This document shows positions 1 to 9,829 of a stretch of DNA of 64,000 nt, piece by piece. Below the pieces are notes generated by a model that saw nothing but the letters and a program-made list of their open reading frames with translations, was not told the origin of the DNA and searched no databases. Both the position numbers and the translations under genes were made by a program. Numbering within the stretch: the first letter of the stretch is position 1; every line of letters begins with the position of its first letter. The stretch is taken from NCBI GenBank assembly GCA_017647785.1, contig JAGCJW010000042.1:102342-166341 (forward strand), written 5' to 3'. The DNA is from Bacteroidales bacterium (GTDB lineage Bacteria; Bacteroidota; Bacteroidia; Bacteroidales; P3).

Positions 1-3000
1 ATCAGATGCTACTGAAGAGTTGCCTTCTGTATTATTGTATTTTTTATAACGGTCTGTTATTTTAACATCGTTTTGGTCGTAAGTTTGGTTACGGAAATAC
101 ATAAAATCGTCAGCAGAAGGGTCTGCAACTACTTTATTATAAGCTTGTGGCTCTAATTGATTTTGGACTTTTTGAAGGAAGGTCTGATGAAAAACAGCTT
201 CATCCGAAGATGACAATCCGTCATATCCTACGTCTTGATGCTGACGTGCATCAGAATCATTACTAAATGCGTTTACAATAGCTTGTAATCTAGGAACTCT
301 TCCCCAGATTGTAGTATCAACATCTACTACTTCTGCAGTTGTTGGCAAACCATTTTCAAATGATTTTCTGCCATCTCTCAATATATCTTCAGAAACTTCT
401 CCTAAATTGAAATATAATTTTCCACCACTATGATATGGATTTTCAATAAAAGGATCCATTAACCAGAATTCTATGTATTCTATGTTGGTAGCTTCAAAGT
501 CGGTTGCCTCTAATTTTCTCATTATACCACCCCAACGTGTTTCTGGATTGCGTAAAGTTCCATCTGCATTCAATCCTGCAGAGTAATTTGATAGAGTATC
601 GTAATTATAAGGACCTCTTTCTGAAGGATAGTATGCTATATTAAAATCTCTTAATAATGTTACTTGTCCATCAGGTATTTGTTTGTTAGGACGTACTTCC
701 GTTTCTCTAATAGGACGTGCATAAGGAACCGATCTATCATCTTTAGTTATATTAGATGGCGCAGAAGTACCATAAAAATTATCATCTATTGAATACCATG
801 CTATCTTGGCTCTATTAAAACCATATGTTAATCCTAAATTTTTTGCTGTCTCTGGGAACAATGGAGCAGATGTATTATAGTCTTGAGGAGTTGAAGCTAA
901 AAACCATGAACCTATCATTTTTAAATCATAAGAACGTTTTGCAGCTTCAAAGTCATCAATATATGCTGTTCCTGTGTTTCCAATTACATTTGGATTTCCT
1001 GGAATAAAGTGTGCAAATTCTGCTGTTAAGTTCAGAATAGATGGAGATTTTGTTTGATAAAAAGGTAATAGGTCAATAAGTTTTGTTATGAATGGAATTT
1101 CTTTCTTGTATGTTAAATCCATTCCCCATATAGTGTTACTGATTGGTTCTTCTTGGTAATTTACTTTTTGTGTTAGCGGACTCTCTCTTAAATTCATCAT
1201 AGTTGCTCCAATCAAAAAGTCTTTGTTTACTTCGTAATTTGCTCTTACTCCTGTCATGTATTTAGTAACAGGACTGAAGGTTGAATTTGATTCCGTTGAA
1301 ACAGTGATTGGAGTTCCTGAATTCAAATATCCTTGATTTATAATTCTAACACGTCCCATTGCATAGTCAACAGTGTAATCTGTACCTTCGGTTAAAACAA
1401 TTCCTCCAGCCATTACCTTGACAGAACCTTGAGGAATATTCATCGCATTTAGTGATATTTCCGAGCCTGAAGAAGATTTGTAACGCCCTTCCAAATAGAA
1501 CTTGTTTTTGTCTGGGTATTGTTGCGCTTGAGAGCGTGTTAAAGTATATAAGGAATCAAAACAATATTTGTCGGCAAGTTCATCGTCTTGAAGTTTTTCT
1601 CTTAAATCTTTACCGAATGGTTCAACTGTTGGGAAATAAATAAGCCCTTTATTTTTCTCCACAGTACCTCCTGCAGATGAAGCATTGTCAATAAAGTCAA
1701 ATACTCCGTCTGGAAACATGTTTTGTTGATTATCCATTCTGTCCAATCCAAACACTTGTATCAAAGGTACACCATTTTGAGTTCCTTCTCTAAAGTAACC
1801 TGTTTGAACTCCGTCTTCATTTGCTTGATAAAGGATATTTAATCTGAAATCCTCTTGTGAAATTTGATAAGCGTTTAATTTATAAACGTTTTTCATCATT
1901 AATTTCCACATAGGATTATGAACGTTTAAAGAAGAACTCTTTAATAATTTTACAACAAGAGTATTTGGATCGGCAATACCTTCATCAGAAAATTCCCCCA
2001 CTTGATACAAAGTGGTGTCTCCAACTATTTGATAACGGAAAGCAACAGCTAATACTTGATCGGCTGCTAAAGATTGATTTAAAGATATAAAACCTAATTT
2101 TGGATTAAAAGTAAATTCTGATGGAGATAATTTTCTTGCACTTTCAATCTTTTCATAGTTTTGCCCAGATACAAATCCCATTGTTTGAAGATAAGGACTT
2201 ACAGAATTAATATCTCTTATGGCGTTTACATCTACAATTTCCAATAATCTATTAGAAATAACTTGGTCAGGTAAAAGACTTACTCCAGGCACTTCAATCA
2301 AAGGATTTTGTCCGTAAGGTCTTGATTCCCCTAAATCTGCAAAAGCAACAAGGTTTCTGTTATTTGTTACAGCAGACCCAATGTTTGTTCTCCACACTTC
2401 TATCTTCGTGATTATAATATTAGAGTTTATTATAGGAAGGGTACTCATTGCTGTATTGTAGTTGTCGTAGAAATATTGTGCAAGGAAGAAGTGTCTGTTT
2501 TCATCGTACTCATCAGCCTTGAAATTAAATTCTTGCATTTGAGCACCACCTTGAATAGTAACTGTGCTTGATTCAGATTCTTGTTGAGAAATAATAGCAT
2601 CTAAAGTAAGATTTCCAAACTTTAATCTAGATTTTATGCCCCAAAGAGATTGAGTTCCCTGTATTAATGTAAGAGGCAAAGGAAAAGAAACATTTCCTGC
2701 CTCCATTAATTGAATTATATCATCTTCCTTACCTTCAAATTTCAATTTTAATTCGTTTTCAAAGTCAAAAGTAGCTTCTGAATTAAAGTTTAAGTTAAAG
2801 TTTATTGCATTTCCGATTTGTACCATTGCATTGATTTGCATATTCATGTCAAATTCAAAACGAGTGGTACTACGATCATCTTCGCTCAAAGCAAGATTTT
2901 CGTTGCGGTTATTAACTAACCCCATTTTTAACTCAATATTTCCACTTGGTCTAATGTCGATTGTTTGTCCGCCAAAAATAGTCTCAAACAATTCACTATT

Positions 3001-3366
3001 GACTTTAAGTTGAGGAATTAAGTTTCCGAGCATACCATTGTCGGAAGAAGAAGATATTTTTGCAGTAGCAGAACGACTTTTCCAATAATTACTTATCATT
3101 TGATCCATATCATACTTTTGATATTCAGCAAACGATAAAGGAATTCTCTCAATAATTAAGTCGCCTACTTTCTTTAATAAGACATATTCGTTATTGATAG
3201 GATCGTATTCAACTACGGTTTTAATGTTATTAGGATTGTCTAAAAATAAAGGACTATCTGAATTTTCATCAATATTATATTTTAAATCATCTGTTTGAGC
3301 GAACAATCCACCGCAACAAACAAAAAGAAACAATAAAATAAATATATTATTGATAAATAACTTCAT
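1..3366 (-). CDS. sprA: T9SS outer-membrane translocon protein SprA, N-terminal part (cut by window edge)
   Basis: An uninterrupted minus-strand frame of 1122 codons runs from an ATG at 3366 off the left edge. It starts with a hydrophobic signal peptide ending near Leu-Phe-Ala-Gln (about residues 1-24). About residues 100-210 read as SprA: repeated beta-strand-like stretches and a segment around GNVSFPLPLTLIQGTQSLWG, followed by FGNLTLDAIISQQESES. SprA (Sov in Porphyromonas) is the very large beta-barrel through which T9SS cargo crosses the outer membrane; complete proteins are over 2000 residues, so roughly half is present. It starts 10 bp after ruvA on the same strand, an adjacency common in Bacteroidota, and is probably co-transcribed with it. 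The T9SS cargo proteins elsewhere in this window are its expected substrates. Confidence 0.93.
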   Translation of the reverse strand, partial: MKLFINNIFILLFLFVCCGGLFAQTDDLKYNIDENSDSPLFLDNPNNIKTVVEYDPINNEYVLLKKVGDLIIERIPLSFAEYQKYDMDQMISNYWKSRSATAKISSSSDNGMLGNLIPQLKVNSELFETIFGGQTIDIRPSGNIELKMGLVNNRNENLALSEDDRSTTRFEFDMNMQINAMVQIGNAINFNLNFNSEATFDFENELKLKFEGKEDDIIQLMEAGNVSFPLPLTLIQGTQSLWGIKSRLKFGNLTLDAIISQQESESSTVTIQGGAQMQEFNFKADEYDENRHFFLAQYFYDNYNTAMSTLPIINSNIIITKIEVWRTNIGSAVTNNRNLVAFADLGESRPYGQNPLIEVPGVSLLPDQVISNRLLEIVDVNAIRDINSVSPYLQTMGFVSGQNYEKIESARKLSPSEFTFNPKLGFISLNQSLAADQVLAVAFRYQIVGDTTLYQVGEFSDEGIADPNTLVVKLLKSSSLNVHNPMWKLMMKNVYKLNAYQISQEDFRLNILYQANEDGVQTGYFREGTQNGVPLIQVFGLDRMDNQQNMFPDGVFDFIDNASSAGGTVEKNKGLIYFPTVEPFGKDLREKLQDDELADKYCFDSLYTLTRSQAQQYPDKNKFYLEGRYKSSSGSEISLNAMNIPQGSVKVMAGGIVLTEGTDYTVDYAMGRVRIINQGYLNSGTPITVSTESNSTFSPVTKYMTGVRANYEVNKDFLIGATMMNLRESPLTQKVNYQEEPISNTIWGMDLTYKKEIPFITKLIDLLPFYQTKSPSILNLTAEFAHFIPGNPNVIGNTGTAYIDDFEAAKRSYDLKMIGSWFLASTPQDYNTSAPLFPETAKNLGLTYGFNRAKIAWYSIDDNFYGTSAPSNITKDDRSVPYARPIRETEVRPNKQIPDGQVTLLRDFNIAYYPSERGPYNYDTLSNYSAGLNADGTLRNPETRWGGIMRKLEATDFEATNIEYIEFWLMDPFIENPYHSGGKLYFNLGEVSEDILRDGRKSFENGLPTTAEVVDVDTTIWGRVPRLQAIVNAFSNDSDARQHQDVGYDGLSSSDEAVFHQTFLQKVQNQLEPQAYNKVVADPSADDFMYFRNQTYDQNDVKITDRYKKYNNTEGNSSVASD

Positions 3367-3376
3367 TAAATAAAAA

Positions 3377-3955
3377 TTATAAAACTTTTAACGCTTGTCT
3401 AATTAACTCCTCAACGCTTAAAGAAGCTTCATTCTTCAAAATTTTATCTAAAGTCTTTTCTATAACAGGTTTGTTAAAACCAAGCGTTTGCAATGCTAAT
3501 AACGCTTCTTCTCTGTTTTTATTGCTGAAAAGAGTCTCTGATTTAACAATTTCAAACTTACTTAGGTTGTCTTTTAAGTCTATAATTATTCTTTGAGCAG
3601 TCTTCAAACCAATACCCTTGACAGCTTTTATGGAAGTAACATTTTCATTAACAACAGCCTCAATCAGTTCATCACAACTTAAAGAAGATAAAATCATTCT
3701 TGCAGTATTTGCTCCAACTCCATTGACACTGATTAATTGTTTGAATAATTGTCTTTCCTTTTCAGAATCAAATCCAAACAATAATTGAGCATCTTCTCTT
3801 ACTATATGATGAACTAAAACTTTTCCTTCTTTTTTGTCTTTTAAGACAGTATAAGAATTTAATGATATTTCTATTCTATAACCCACACCATTGCAATTAA
3901 CAATTACATATGATGGAGTTATTTCTGTAAATTTTCCTTCAAAAAAATCAAACAT
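3377..3955 (-). CDS. ruvA: Holliday junction branch migration protein RuvA
   Basis: This 192-residue protein has the full RuvA length. The N-terminal OB-fold region begins MFDFFEGKFTEI. A double helix-hairpin-helix region follows at about residues 75-130 (INVNGVGANTARMIL-like and VKGIGLKTAQRIIIDLK). A small C-terminal three-helix domain (EEALLALQTLGF) would bind RuvB. RuvA tetramers hold the Holliday junction while the RuvB motor drives branch migration. ruvB lies far away at 52046, so the genes are not in one operon here. The ATG at 3955 is preceded by a TAATTTTG promoter box, and sprA follows after 10 bp. Confidence 0.95.
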   Translation of the reverse strand: MFDFFEGKFTEITPSYVIVNCNGVGYRIEISLNSYTVLKDKKEGKVLVHHIVREDAQLLFGFDSEKERQLFKQLISVNGVGANTARMILSSLSCDELIEAVVNENVTSIKAVKGIGLKTAQRIIIDLKDNLSKFEIVKSETLFSNKNREEALLALQTLGFNKPVIEKTLDKILKNEASLSVEELIRQALKVL

Positions 3956-3971
3956 AGCATGAAATTTGCAA

Positions 3972-3979
3972 CAAAATTA
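3972..3979 (-). promoter_or_regulatory. Candidate -7 box for ruvA-sprA
   Basis: On the minus strand this reads TAATTTTG, matching the Bacteroidota TAnnTTTG -7 consensus. It lies about 17 bp before the ruvA ATG, so the transcript leader would be very short. No clear TTTG -33 box was seen. Confidence 0.5.
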
Positions 3980-4021
3980 CAAATAATTATGCAAAATAAC
4001 GAAAATACAAAAAAACATTAG

Positions 4022-4029
4022 TACTTTTG
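4022..4029 (+). promoter_or_regulatory. Candidate -7 box for panB
   Basis: TACTTTTG matches TAnnTTTG and sits 23 bp before the panB ATG. Together with the minus-strand box at 3972-3979 it makes a compact divergent promoter between ruvA and panB. Confidence 0.5.
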
Positions 4030-4052
4030 CCATTCTAAAAAGAACAAAAACT

Positions 4053-4871
4053 ATGTCAGTAGCAAAAAAAGATACAAAAAGAGTAACTGTAAAAACATTG
4101 CAGTCAATGGCAGATAACAATGAAAAGATTGCAATGCTGACTGCTTATGATTACTCAATGGCAACTTTAGTTGATTTAGCAAAAGTAGATATAATTCTTG
4201 TAGGAGATAGTGCAGCAAATGTAATGGCAGGATATTCAAGCACCTTACCAATAACTCTTGATGAAATGATTTATCACGCTGCCAGCGTTGCAAGAGCATG
4301 CAACAGAGCTTTAATAGTTTGTGATTTACCTTTTGGAACCTATCAAGGCAACTCAAAACAAGCCTTATCTTCTGCAATTAGAATAATGAAGGAAACAGAA
4401 GTTCATGCCGTTAAATTAGAAGGTGGCGAAGAAATATTAGAATCCGTTAAAAGAATTATATCAGCTGGTATTCCAGTAATGGGACATTTAGGATTAACTC
4501 CTCAATCTATTAATAAATTTGGTAGTTATGCAGTTAGAGCTACAACAGATGAAGAAGCTGAAAAACTAATTGCAGATGCTCATTTACTAGAAGAAGCAGG
4601 TTGCTTTGCAATAGTATTAGAAAAAGTTCCTGCACAACTTGCAGGAAGAATTGCAAAAGAATTAAGAATCCCAATAATTGGAATAGGAGCAGGAGGAGAA
4701 GTTGATGGTCAAGTCTTGGTTCTTCACGATATGTTAGGAATTACACAAGAATTTACACCAAGATTTTTACGCAGATATCTCAATCTAGGGGAAGAAATCA
4801 CAGAAGCAATCAAACGATATGTAGATGATGTAAAAACATCTGACTTCCCAAATAAAGAAGAACAATATTAA
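4053..4871 (+). CDS. panB: 3-methyl-2-oxobutanoate hydroxymethyltransferase (ketopantoate hydroxymethyltransferase)
   Basis: The 272 residues match the whole length of PanB. The enzyme transfers a hydroxymethyl group from 5,10-methylene-tetrahydrofolate to 2-oxoisovalerate, the first committed step of pantothenate and CoA synthesis, in the cytosol. Family landmarks are visible in order: [13 protein letters not shown] near residues 25-37, the metal-binding [14 protein letters not shown] near 48-61, [22 protein letters not shown] and the C-terminal [25 protein letters not shown] region. No other pan gene is nearby. It is a single-gene unit closed by the strong hairpin at 4876-4917. Confidence 0.96.
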   Translation: MSVAKKDTKRVTVKTLQSMADNNEKIAMLTAYDYSMATLVDLAKVDIILVGDSAANVMAGYSSTLPITLDEMIYHAASVARACNRALIVCDLPFGTYQGNSKQALSSAIRIMKETEVHAVKLEGGEEILESVKRIISAGIPVMGHLGLTPQSINKFGSYAVRATTDEEAEKLIADAHLLEEAGCFAIVLEKVPAQLAGRIAKELRIPIIGIGAGGEVDGQVLVLHDMLGITQEFTPRFLRRYLNLGEEITEAIKRYVDDVKTSDFPNKEEQY

Positions 4872-4875
4872 AAGA

Positions 4876-4917
4876 AAATAACTCTTGAAATCGCTAAATT
4901 TATTTCAAGAGTTATTT
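4876..4917. terminator. Bidirectional terminator between panB and yraN
   Basis: A perfect 16-bp stem (4876-4891 with 4902-4917) closes a 10-nt loop. It is followed by a T-run on the plus strand, and A-rich sequence on the left gives a U-run on the minus strand. It serves the convergent genes panB and yraN. Confidence 0.85.
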
Positions 4918-4948
4918 TTTTTATTCTTGATTTCAATAAATTATTTCT

Positions 4949-5326
4949 TTAAAAGGCTAAATAGGGTTCAAAAGCGGCTGTGATATGTTCAATTGTTTGT
5001 TCACCATTTTCAGTTATGATAATTGATACAACATCAAATCGTGCTTCCAAATCAATATTTCGTGAACGAATATAGGCGTTTGCAACCTTTATTATGGCTT
5101 TTTGCTTTTTGAAATCAACTGCTTCAAAAGGCTGTATAAAATAATCCGTATTTCTAGTTTTAACTTCCACAAAAACAATCTGTCTTTCCTTTTCGTCTTC
5201 GGCTATAATATCAATTTCATTCTTGTTCCAAACATAGTTTCTATCTAAAATCTTATAGCCTTTCTGCTTAAGAAATTCACAAGCTGAGTTCTCGCCAATA
5301 TTTCCAAAAATTTTTTTGTTTAGCAT
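4949..5326 (-). CDS. YraN family (UPF0102) nuclease-fold protein
   Basis: A 125-residue protein of the UPF0102/YraN family, which has a restriction-endonuclease-like fold and no settled function. Landmarks: GENSACEFLKQKGYKILDRNYVW near the N terminus, NEIDIIAEDE, and VFVEVKTRN (the D...ExK metal-site pattern). Its ATG overlaps the stop codon of the upstream LD-carboxypeptidase (TAATG), so the two are translationally coupled. It ends before the shared terminator at 4876-4917. Confidence 0.88.
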   Translation of the reverse strand: MLNKKIFGNIGENSACEFLKQKGYKILDRNYVWNKNEIDIIAEDEKERQIVFVEVKTRNTDYFIQPFEAVDFKKQKAIIKVANAYIRSRNIDLEARFDVVSIIITENGEQTIEHITAAFEPYLAF

Positions 5327-6234
5327 TATTGTTTGATTGTAATTATATTGTCATTCACTTCTATTTCAGCTTCTTTTCCTATGATTATTGCGTTGTTTTG
5401 TTCTTCGATATGTCCAATATTTACACCATAAATCTTTGGATAATCAAATTCTTTCATTGCTTCATCAATGATTTCATAGGCATTCTTACCAAAAGGAATA
5501 GTGTTATCGTGCATTTGAGTCATCTTTCCAACAAGCAAAGCCTTTAAATTACTTAACTTACCAGCTCTTTTCAAAGCATACATCATTCTGTCTATATGAT
5601 ATAAATACTCGTCTAAATCCTCCAGTAAGAGAATTAAATCATCTGTTTTGCCAAAACTTTCACTGCCTAACAAAGAATACAATACAGAAAGATTACCCCC
5701 GACAACTTTACCCTTTACTTTACAGTTTTTTAAAGGCAAATCACTTTCAGAAATAAAAGAATAAGATTTGCCAAACGACAAAGCAAGTAAGCTATTTATA
5801 GCAGGAGAAGAATAAAACTCCTTTTTAATATTCACAGGCATAGTTGCGTGCAAAGAAGCAGTAGAATGTTTGAAATAAACGTGATTTAAAATAACAGTAA
5901 CGTCAGAATAACCGATTAGCCACTTTGGATTATCAATCAAAGATGAGAAATCAATCTTGTCAATTATTCTTACGCTTCCATAACCACCCCTTGCAAAAAA
6001 GATAGCCTTGATTTCCTTATTATCAATAGCATTTTGCAAATCCTTTGCTCTCAAATCATCATTTCCAGCAAACTGATTATCCTCTGCATTTATGCTTTCG
6101 CCCAAACTAACTCTTAATCCTTTTTCTTCCAAAAGAGAAATGCTGTCGTTTAATTCTTCTTTACTTATTTTTCTGGCAGAAGATAAGATGATAACTCTGT
6201 CACCTTGTTTTAGAAATTCAGGGATTTTTACCAT
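5326..6234 (-). CDS. LD-carboxypeptidase, S66 family (murein tetrapeptide carboxypeptidase)
   Basis: The 302 residues match the S66 peptidase family (LdcA type), serine peptidases that remove the terminal D-alanine from muropeptide tetrapeptides during peptidoglycan recycling. Visible landmarks are GDRVIILSSA at the start, FFARGGYGSVRIIDKID, the nucleophile region WLIGYSDVTVILN (Ser in GYSD), GGNLSVLYSLLGS and LLEDLDEYLYHIDRM. No signal peptide is apparent, consistent with cytosolic LdcA. The stop codon overlaps the yraN start. A TATATTTG promoter box lies 31 bp upstream. Confidence 0.93.
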   Translation of the reverse strand: MVKIPEFLKQGDRVIILSSARKISKEELNDSISLLEEKGLRVSLGESINAEDNQFAGNDDLRAKDLQNAIDNKEIKAIFFARGGYGSVRIIDKIDFSSLIDNPKWLIGYSDVTVILNHVYFKHSTASLHATMPVNIKKEFYSSPAINSLLALSFGKSYSFISESDLPLKNCKVKGKVVGGNLSVLYSLLGSESFGKTDDLILLLEDLDEYLYHIDRMMYALKRAGKLSNLKALLVGKMTQMHDNTIPFGKNAYEIIDEAMKEFDYPKIYGVNIGHIEEQNNAIIIGKEAEIEVNDNIITIKQ

Positions 6235-6264
6235 TGTTTTCTCATTTTTTGAATATTAAAGGTG

Positions 6265-6272
6265 CAAATATA
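6265..6272 (-). promoter_or_regulatory. Candidate -7 box for the LD-carboxypeptidase/yraN operon
   Basis: Reads TATATTTG on the minus strand, a full TAnnTTTG match, 31 bp upstream of the start codon at 6234. It is divergent to the mfd box at 6286-6293. Confidence 0.55.
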
Positions 6273-6285
6273 GGAAAAAACATCA

Positions 6286-6293
6286 TAAATTTG
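6286..6293 (+). promoter_or_regulatory. Candidate -7 box for mfd, right at the start codon
   Basis: TAAATTTG is a full TAnnTTTG match but ends only 5 bases before the mfd ATG at 6298. If it is the real promoter, transcription would begin at or next to the start codon and the mRNA would be leaderless or nearly so. Confidence 0.4.
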
Positions 6294-6297
6294 CCGA

Positions 6298-9200
6298 ATG
6301 AAACGATTTAACGATAAATATTCTCAAGCAGAGAAAGTTCAAGAACTTGTAAAAAATATAACGACTGACAAAAACAGAATTTCCATAAAAGGATTATCAG
6401 GTTCAAGTCTTTCGCTTATCAGTGCAGTAACAACAGAGCTGACACCGGAATTTGCACATATATTTCTCTTTGAAGACAAGCAAAAAGCAGCTTACTTTTA
6501 TAACGACCTTGAACGCTACTTCAATGATTTTGATTTAGACTATTCAGAAAAACAAATACTCTTTTTCCCTTCCTCATTTTTGCATGAAAATGATGCAAAT
6601 AAGTTTCAAAACACAAATGTTCAACAAAGAACAGCAATATTAGAAAGATTAGCAGGCTCTACTGCCAAAATCATAGTAACATATCCACAAGCCTTTTGCG
6701 AGAAAACAGTAGATAAGAAATCCTTTACTAATAAAACCGTTACGATTTCTAAAAACGAAGAACTAAATATAGATACTTTTATAGATATTCTTGATGAATT
6801 TGGATTTGAACGAACAGATATTGTTTACCAAGCAGGACAATATTCTATAAGAGGAGGTATAATAGATGTCTTTTCTTACTCTCAAGAAAATCCGTACAGA
6901 ATAGAACTTTTTGGAGATACAATAGACAGTTTGAGAACCTTTGACCCAGCAACACAGCTCTCAATAGAAGAAAAAGAAAACTTTAATATACTTCCAAACT
7001 TTCTTCTTTCGCAAGAAGATGATTCCAAATCTTCATTCTCTCCCTTTGCAAAATGGTTTGATAATAGAACTATTGTTTGGGTTAATCAGGCAGACTTGTG
7101 CCTTTCAAAGGTGATATCAATAGAAGAAAAACAAAACACTCAACAAAATATCTTTATTTCAAGCAAAGAATTTCTTTCAACACTCAATAAGCAATCACTA
7201 GTCTTTATAGGTAATGACTTTCATAATAAAGAGATAAATCCAATTCAATTCAATACTTCACCACAACCAGTATTTAATGCTAACTTTCATTTGCTTATAG
7301 ACTGCTTACAACAAAAGCAAGAAGAAAGTTATCAAACTTGTTTCTGTGTATTAGATGCTCAACAAAAAGAAAGAGTAGAGAAAGTTTTAGTAGAATTCTC
7401 TAAAGAAAGAAATCTTATTACACCAACCTTTATTCAAGGTTCAATATCCGAAGGATTTATTGACCATGAAAACAAGCTTCTTCTTTTTACAGACCACCAA
7501 TTATTCAATCGTTATCACAAATACAAATTAAGAGATGGCAAATCCGTACAAGAAAAAATAACAATGGAGGATTTGTTAAGCCTTAACCCAGGTGACTATA
7601 TCACTCATATAGACCACGGAATAGGAATATTTGGAGGTTTAGAGAAGATTGACAAAGGAGGAAAAAAACAAGAAGCTATACGATTAATATTTAAAGGTAA
7701 TGATATTCTGTATGTATCTATACATTCCTTGCATAAGATTAGTCGTTACAGCTCAAAAGATACTGCAAATGTCCCAAAATTAAATCGTTTAGGTTCTTCA
7801 ACTTGGCAAACTCTTAAAAACAAAACAAAGCAAAAGGTAAAAGATATAGCCAAAGACCTTATTGCACTTTATGCAGAAAGAAAAGCATCAAAGGGTTTTG
7901 CATTCTCGGCAGATTCTTACTTGCAAAATTCCCTTGAAGCTTCTTTTATGTATGAGGATACACCAGATCAATTCAAGGCAACAAGAGATGTAAAGCATGA
8001 TATGGAGTCTGAATATCCTATGGATAGACTTGTTTGTGGAGATGTGGGATTTGGAAAAACAGAAGTCGCCATAAGAGCAGCCTTTAAAGCAGTATGCGAT
8101 AGTAAACAAGTCGTTGTATTAGTGCCTACTACTATCTTAGCTTTTCAACATTGGAAAACATTCTCTCGCAGGCTAAAAGATTTTCCTTGCAGAGTAGATT
8201 ATCTTAATAGATTTCGTAGTGCTAAAGAGAAAAAAGAAATACTTAAAGACCTTGCTTTAGGTAAAATAGATATTCTTATAGGAACTCATAGGGTAGTAGG
8301 TAAAGACGTTAAGTTTAAAGACTTAGGATTGCTTATCATAGATGAAGAACACAAGTTTGGCGTTAGTGTAAAGGAAAAACTAAAACAAATAAAAGTAAAT
8401 ATAGATACTCTTACACTTTCGGCAACTCCTATTCCAAGAACTTTACAATTCTCTTTAATGGGAGCAAGAGACCTGTCTATTATAAATACTCCCCCAGCAA
8501 ACAGACAACCTGTAAATACACAAGTAATAGGTTTTGATAAGGAAATTATAAGAGATGCTATAGATTTTGAAATTCAAAGAGGTGGACAAGTATATTTTGT
8601 ACACAATAGAGTGCAAACAATAAACGAAGTAGCACAAAGCATACATAATTTATTGCCTAAAGCAAGAATTGTAGTAGGTCATGGACAAATGGAGGGCGAA
8701 CAATTAGAAAGAGTAATGCTTGACTTTATTGAAGGACAATATGATATACTTGTTTCAACAACAATTGTAGAAAATGGATTAGATATTCCAAACGCTAATA
8801 CAATAATAATAAACGATGCTCACAATTATGGACTTTCTGATTTACATCAATTAAGGGGTAGGGTAGGGCGAAGCAATGCAAAAGCTTTTTGTTATCTTAT
8901 TGCACCCGAGCCATATTTGCTTACTCCTGAGGCACAAAAGAGATTGTCTGCAATAGAAGAATTTTCAGCAATAGGAAGTGGCTTTGCAATAGCTATGCGA
9001 GACCTTGATATAAGAGGAGCAGGTAATTTGCTTGGTGCAGAACAAAGTGGATTTATCTCTGATATAGGATTTGAAACTTATCATAAAATCCTTAATGAAG
9101 CAATGGACGAAATTCGTCAAGATTGCGGACAAATCCAAGAAGACGAAACAAAACGCGAATGTCTTATAGAAACAGATTTGGAAATTCTTGTTCCTGATAA

Positions 9201-9585
9201 TTATATCAGCAATGTGGTAGAACGACTTAAGGTTTACAAGCAATTGGATTCAATGGAAAATGAGGACGAATTACCACTTTTGAAAAAATCACTTGTAGAT
9301 AGATTTGGAGAAATTCCTCAACAAACTATAGAGCTTTTTGGAATAGTTAAACTGCGTATGCTTGCAAAGAAACTATATATTGAAAAAATCACTATAAAAC
9401 AAAACAAGATGATAGCTACATTTAACTCTCAAACTAATGCTTTTGAGAATATAATGGCTTATGTTCAAAGTTTCCCAACGCAATGTACAATGTCAGAACA
9501 AGAAGATAAATTAATTCTTACTTTAAAACCTGTAAACAATTTGCAAAAAGCAATAGAAATTTTGGCCTATTTACAAGTGAATTAG
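6298..9585 (+). CDS. mfd: Transcription-repair coupling factor Mfd
   Basis: The 1095 residues have the whole Mfd architecture: an N-terminal UvrB-like module (GQYSIRGGIIDVFSYSQENP near 185), a CarD-type RNA-polymerase-interaction domain starting near 430 (LNPGDYITHIDHGIGIFGGL), then a RecG-like superfamily 2 helicase with Walker A GDVGFGKTE near 581-589, motif II DEEHKFG near 681, and motif VI in the LHQLRGRVGRS stretch. A C-terminal TRCF domain ends the protein. Mfd removes RNA polymerase stalled at DNA lesions and recruits UvrA. It is divergent from the LD-carboxypeptidase gene, with a 63-bp spacer. Confidence 0.97.
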   Translation: MKRFNDKYSQAEKVQELVKNITTDKNRISIKGLSGSSLSLISAVTTELTPEFAHIFLFEDKQKAAYFYNDLERYFNDFDLDYSEKQILFFPSSFLHENDANKFQNTNVQQRTAILERLAGSTAKIIVTYPQAFCEKTVDKKSFTNKTVTISKNEELNIDTFIDILDEFGFERTDIVYQAGQYSIRGGIIDVFSYSQENPYRIELFGDTIDSLRTFDPATQLSIEEKENFNILPNFLLSQEDDSKSSFSPFAKWFDNRTIVWVNQADLCLSKVISIEEKQNTQQNIFISSKEFLSTLNKQSLVFIGNDFHNKEINPIQFNTSPQPVFNANFHLLIDCLQQKQEESYQTCFCVLDAQQKERVEKVLVEFSKERNLITPTFIQGSISEGFIDHENKLLLFTDHQLFNRYHKYKLRDGKSVQEKITMEDLLSLNPGDYITHIDHGIGIFGGLEKIDKGGKKQEAIRLIFKGNDILYVSIHSLHKISRYSSKDTANVPKLNRLGSSTWQTLKNKTKQKVKDIAKDLIALYAERKASKGFAFSADSYLQNSLEASFMYEDTPDQFKATRDVKHDMESEYPMDRLVCGDVGFGKTEVAIRAAFKAVCDSKQVVVLVPTTILAFQHWKTFSRRLKDFPCRVDYLNRFRSAKEKKEILKDLALGKIDILIGTHRVVGKDVKFKDLGLLIIDEEHKFGVSVKEKLKQIKVNIDTLTLSATPIPRTLQFSLMGARDLSIINTPPANRQPVNTQVIGFDKEIIRDAIDFEIQRGGQVYFVHNRVQTINEVAQSIHNLLPKARIVVGHGQMEGEQLERVMLDFIEGQYDILVSTTIVENGLDIPNANTIIINDAHNYGLSDLHQLRGRVGRSNAKAFCYLIAPEPYLLTPEAQKRLSAIEEFSAIGSGFAIAMRDLDIRGAGNLLGAEQSGFISDIGFETYHKILNEAMDEIRQDCGQIQEDETKRECLIETDLEILVPDNYISNVVERLKVYKQLDSMENEDELPLLKKSLVDRFGEIPQQTIELFGIVKLRMLAKKLYIEKITIKQNKMIATFNSQTNAFENIMAYVQSFPTQCTMSEQEDKLILTLKPVNNLQKAIEILAYLQVN

Positions 9586-9612
9586 ACTAAATCAAGCCTT
9601 GCTCAAAAAAAA

Positions 9613-9681
9613 CAAAGAATTAATTTGAAAAAACAAAGAAAAATTCCGAAAAAACAAAGAAAAATCTGAAAAAAACAAAGA
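9613..9681. repeat. 21-bp-phased CAAAGA array, 4 units
   Basis: CAAAGA starts at 9613, 9634, 9655 and 9676, exactly 21 bp apart, each preceded by a run of five or six A. The sequence between cores is only partly conserved. It fills the first part of the 244-bp spacer between mfd and the next gene. Arrays with the same core and period occur at 47845, 56507 and 62522. Confidence 0.8.
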
Positions 9682-9785
9682 CTTTTTTTAGGCCTTTTTG
9701 ATTCATGATTTTTCTTGTTTTATATTAATTTTATCAAAAAGCACAACAACTTTCAAAAAAATAGTGTCAGTATAACGAATTTTTG

Positions 9786-9793
9786 TATTTTTG
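9786..9793 (+). promoter_or_regulatory. Candidate -7 box for the type B T9SS cargo gene
   Basis: TATTTTTG is a full TAnnTTTG match located 37 bp before the ATG at 9830. No clear TTTG -33 element was seen. Confidence 0.5.
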
Positions 9794-9829
9794 TAGCTTA
9801 ATTACGAAGAAAAATAAAAATAAAAATAT

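Noticed and set aside
4051..4377. 108-codon minus-strand frame opposite panB
   Set aside because: It lies wholly within panB, is leucine-rich as expected of an antisense frame of A+T-rich coding DNA, and has no start signal.
9613..9681. CRISPR-like appearance of the regularly spaced 21-bp arrays
   Set aside because: The conserved part is only 6-8 bp, the period is 21 bp, the DNA between cores is not made of unique spacers, and no cas gene is present. The same holds for the arrays at 47845 and 62522 and for the 22-bp array at 45646.
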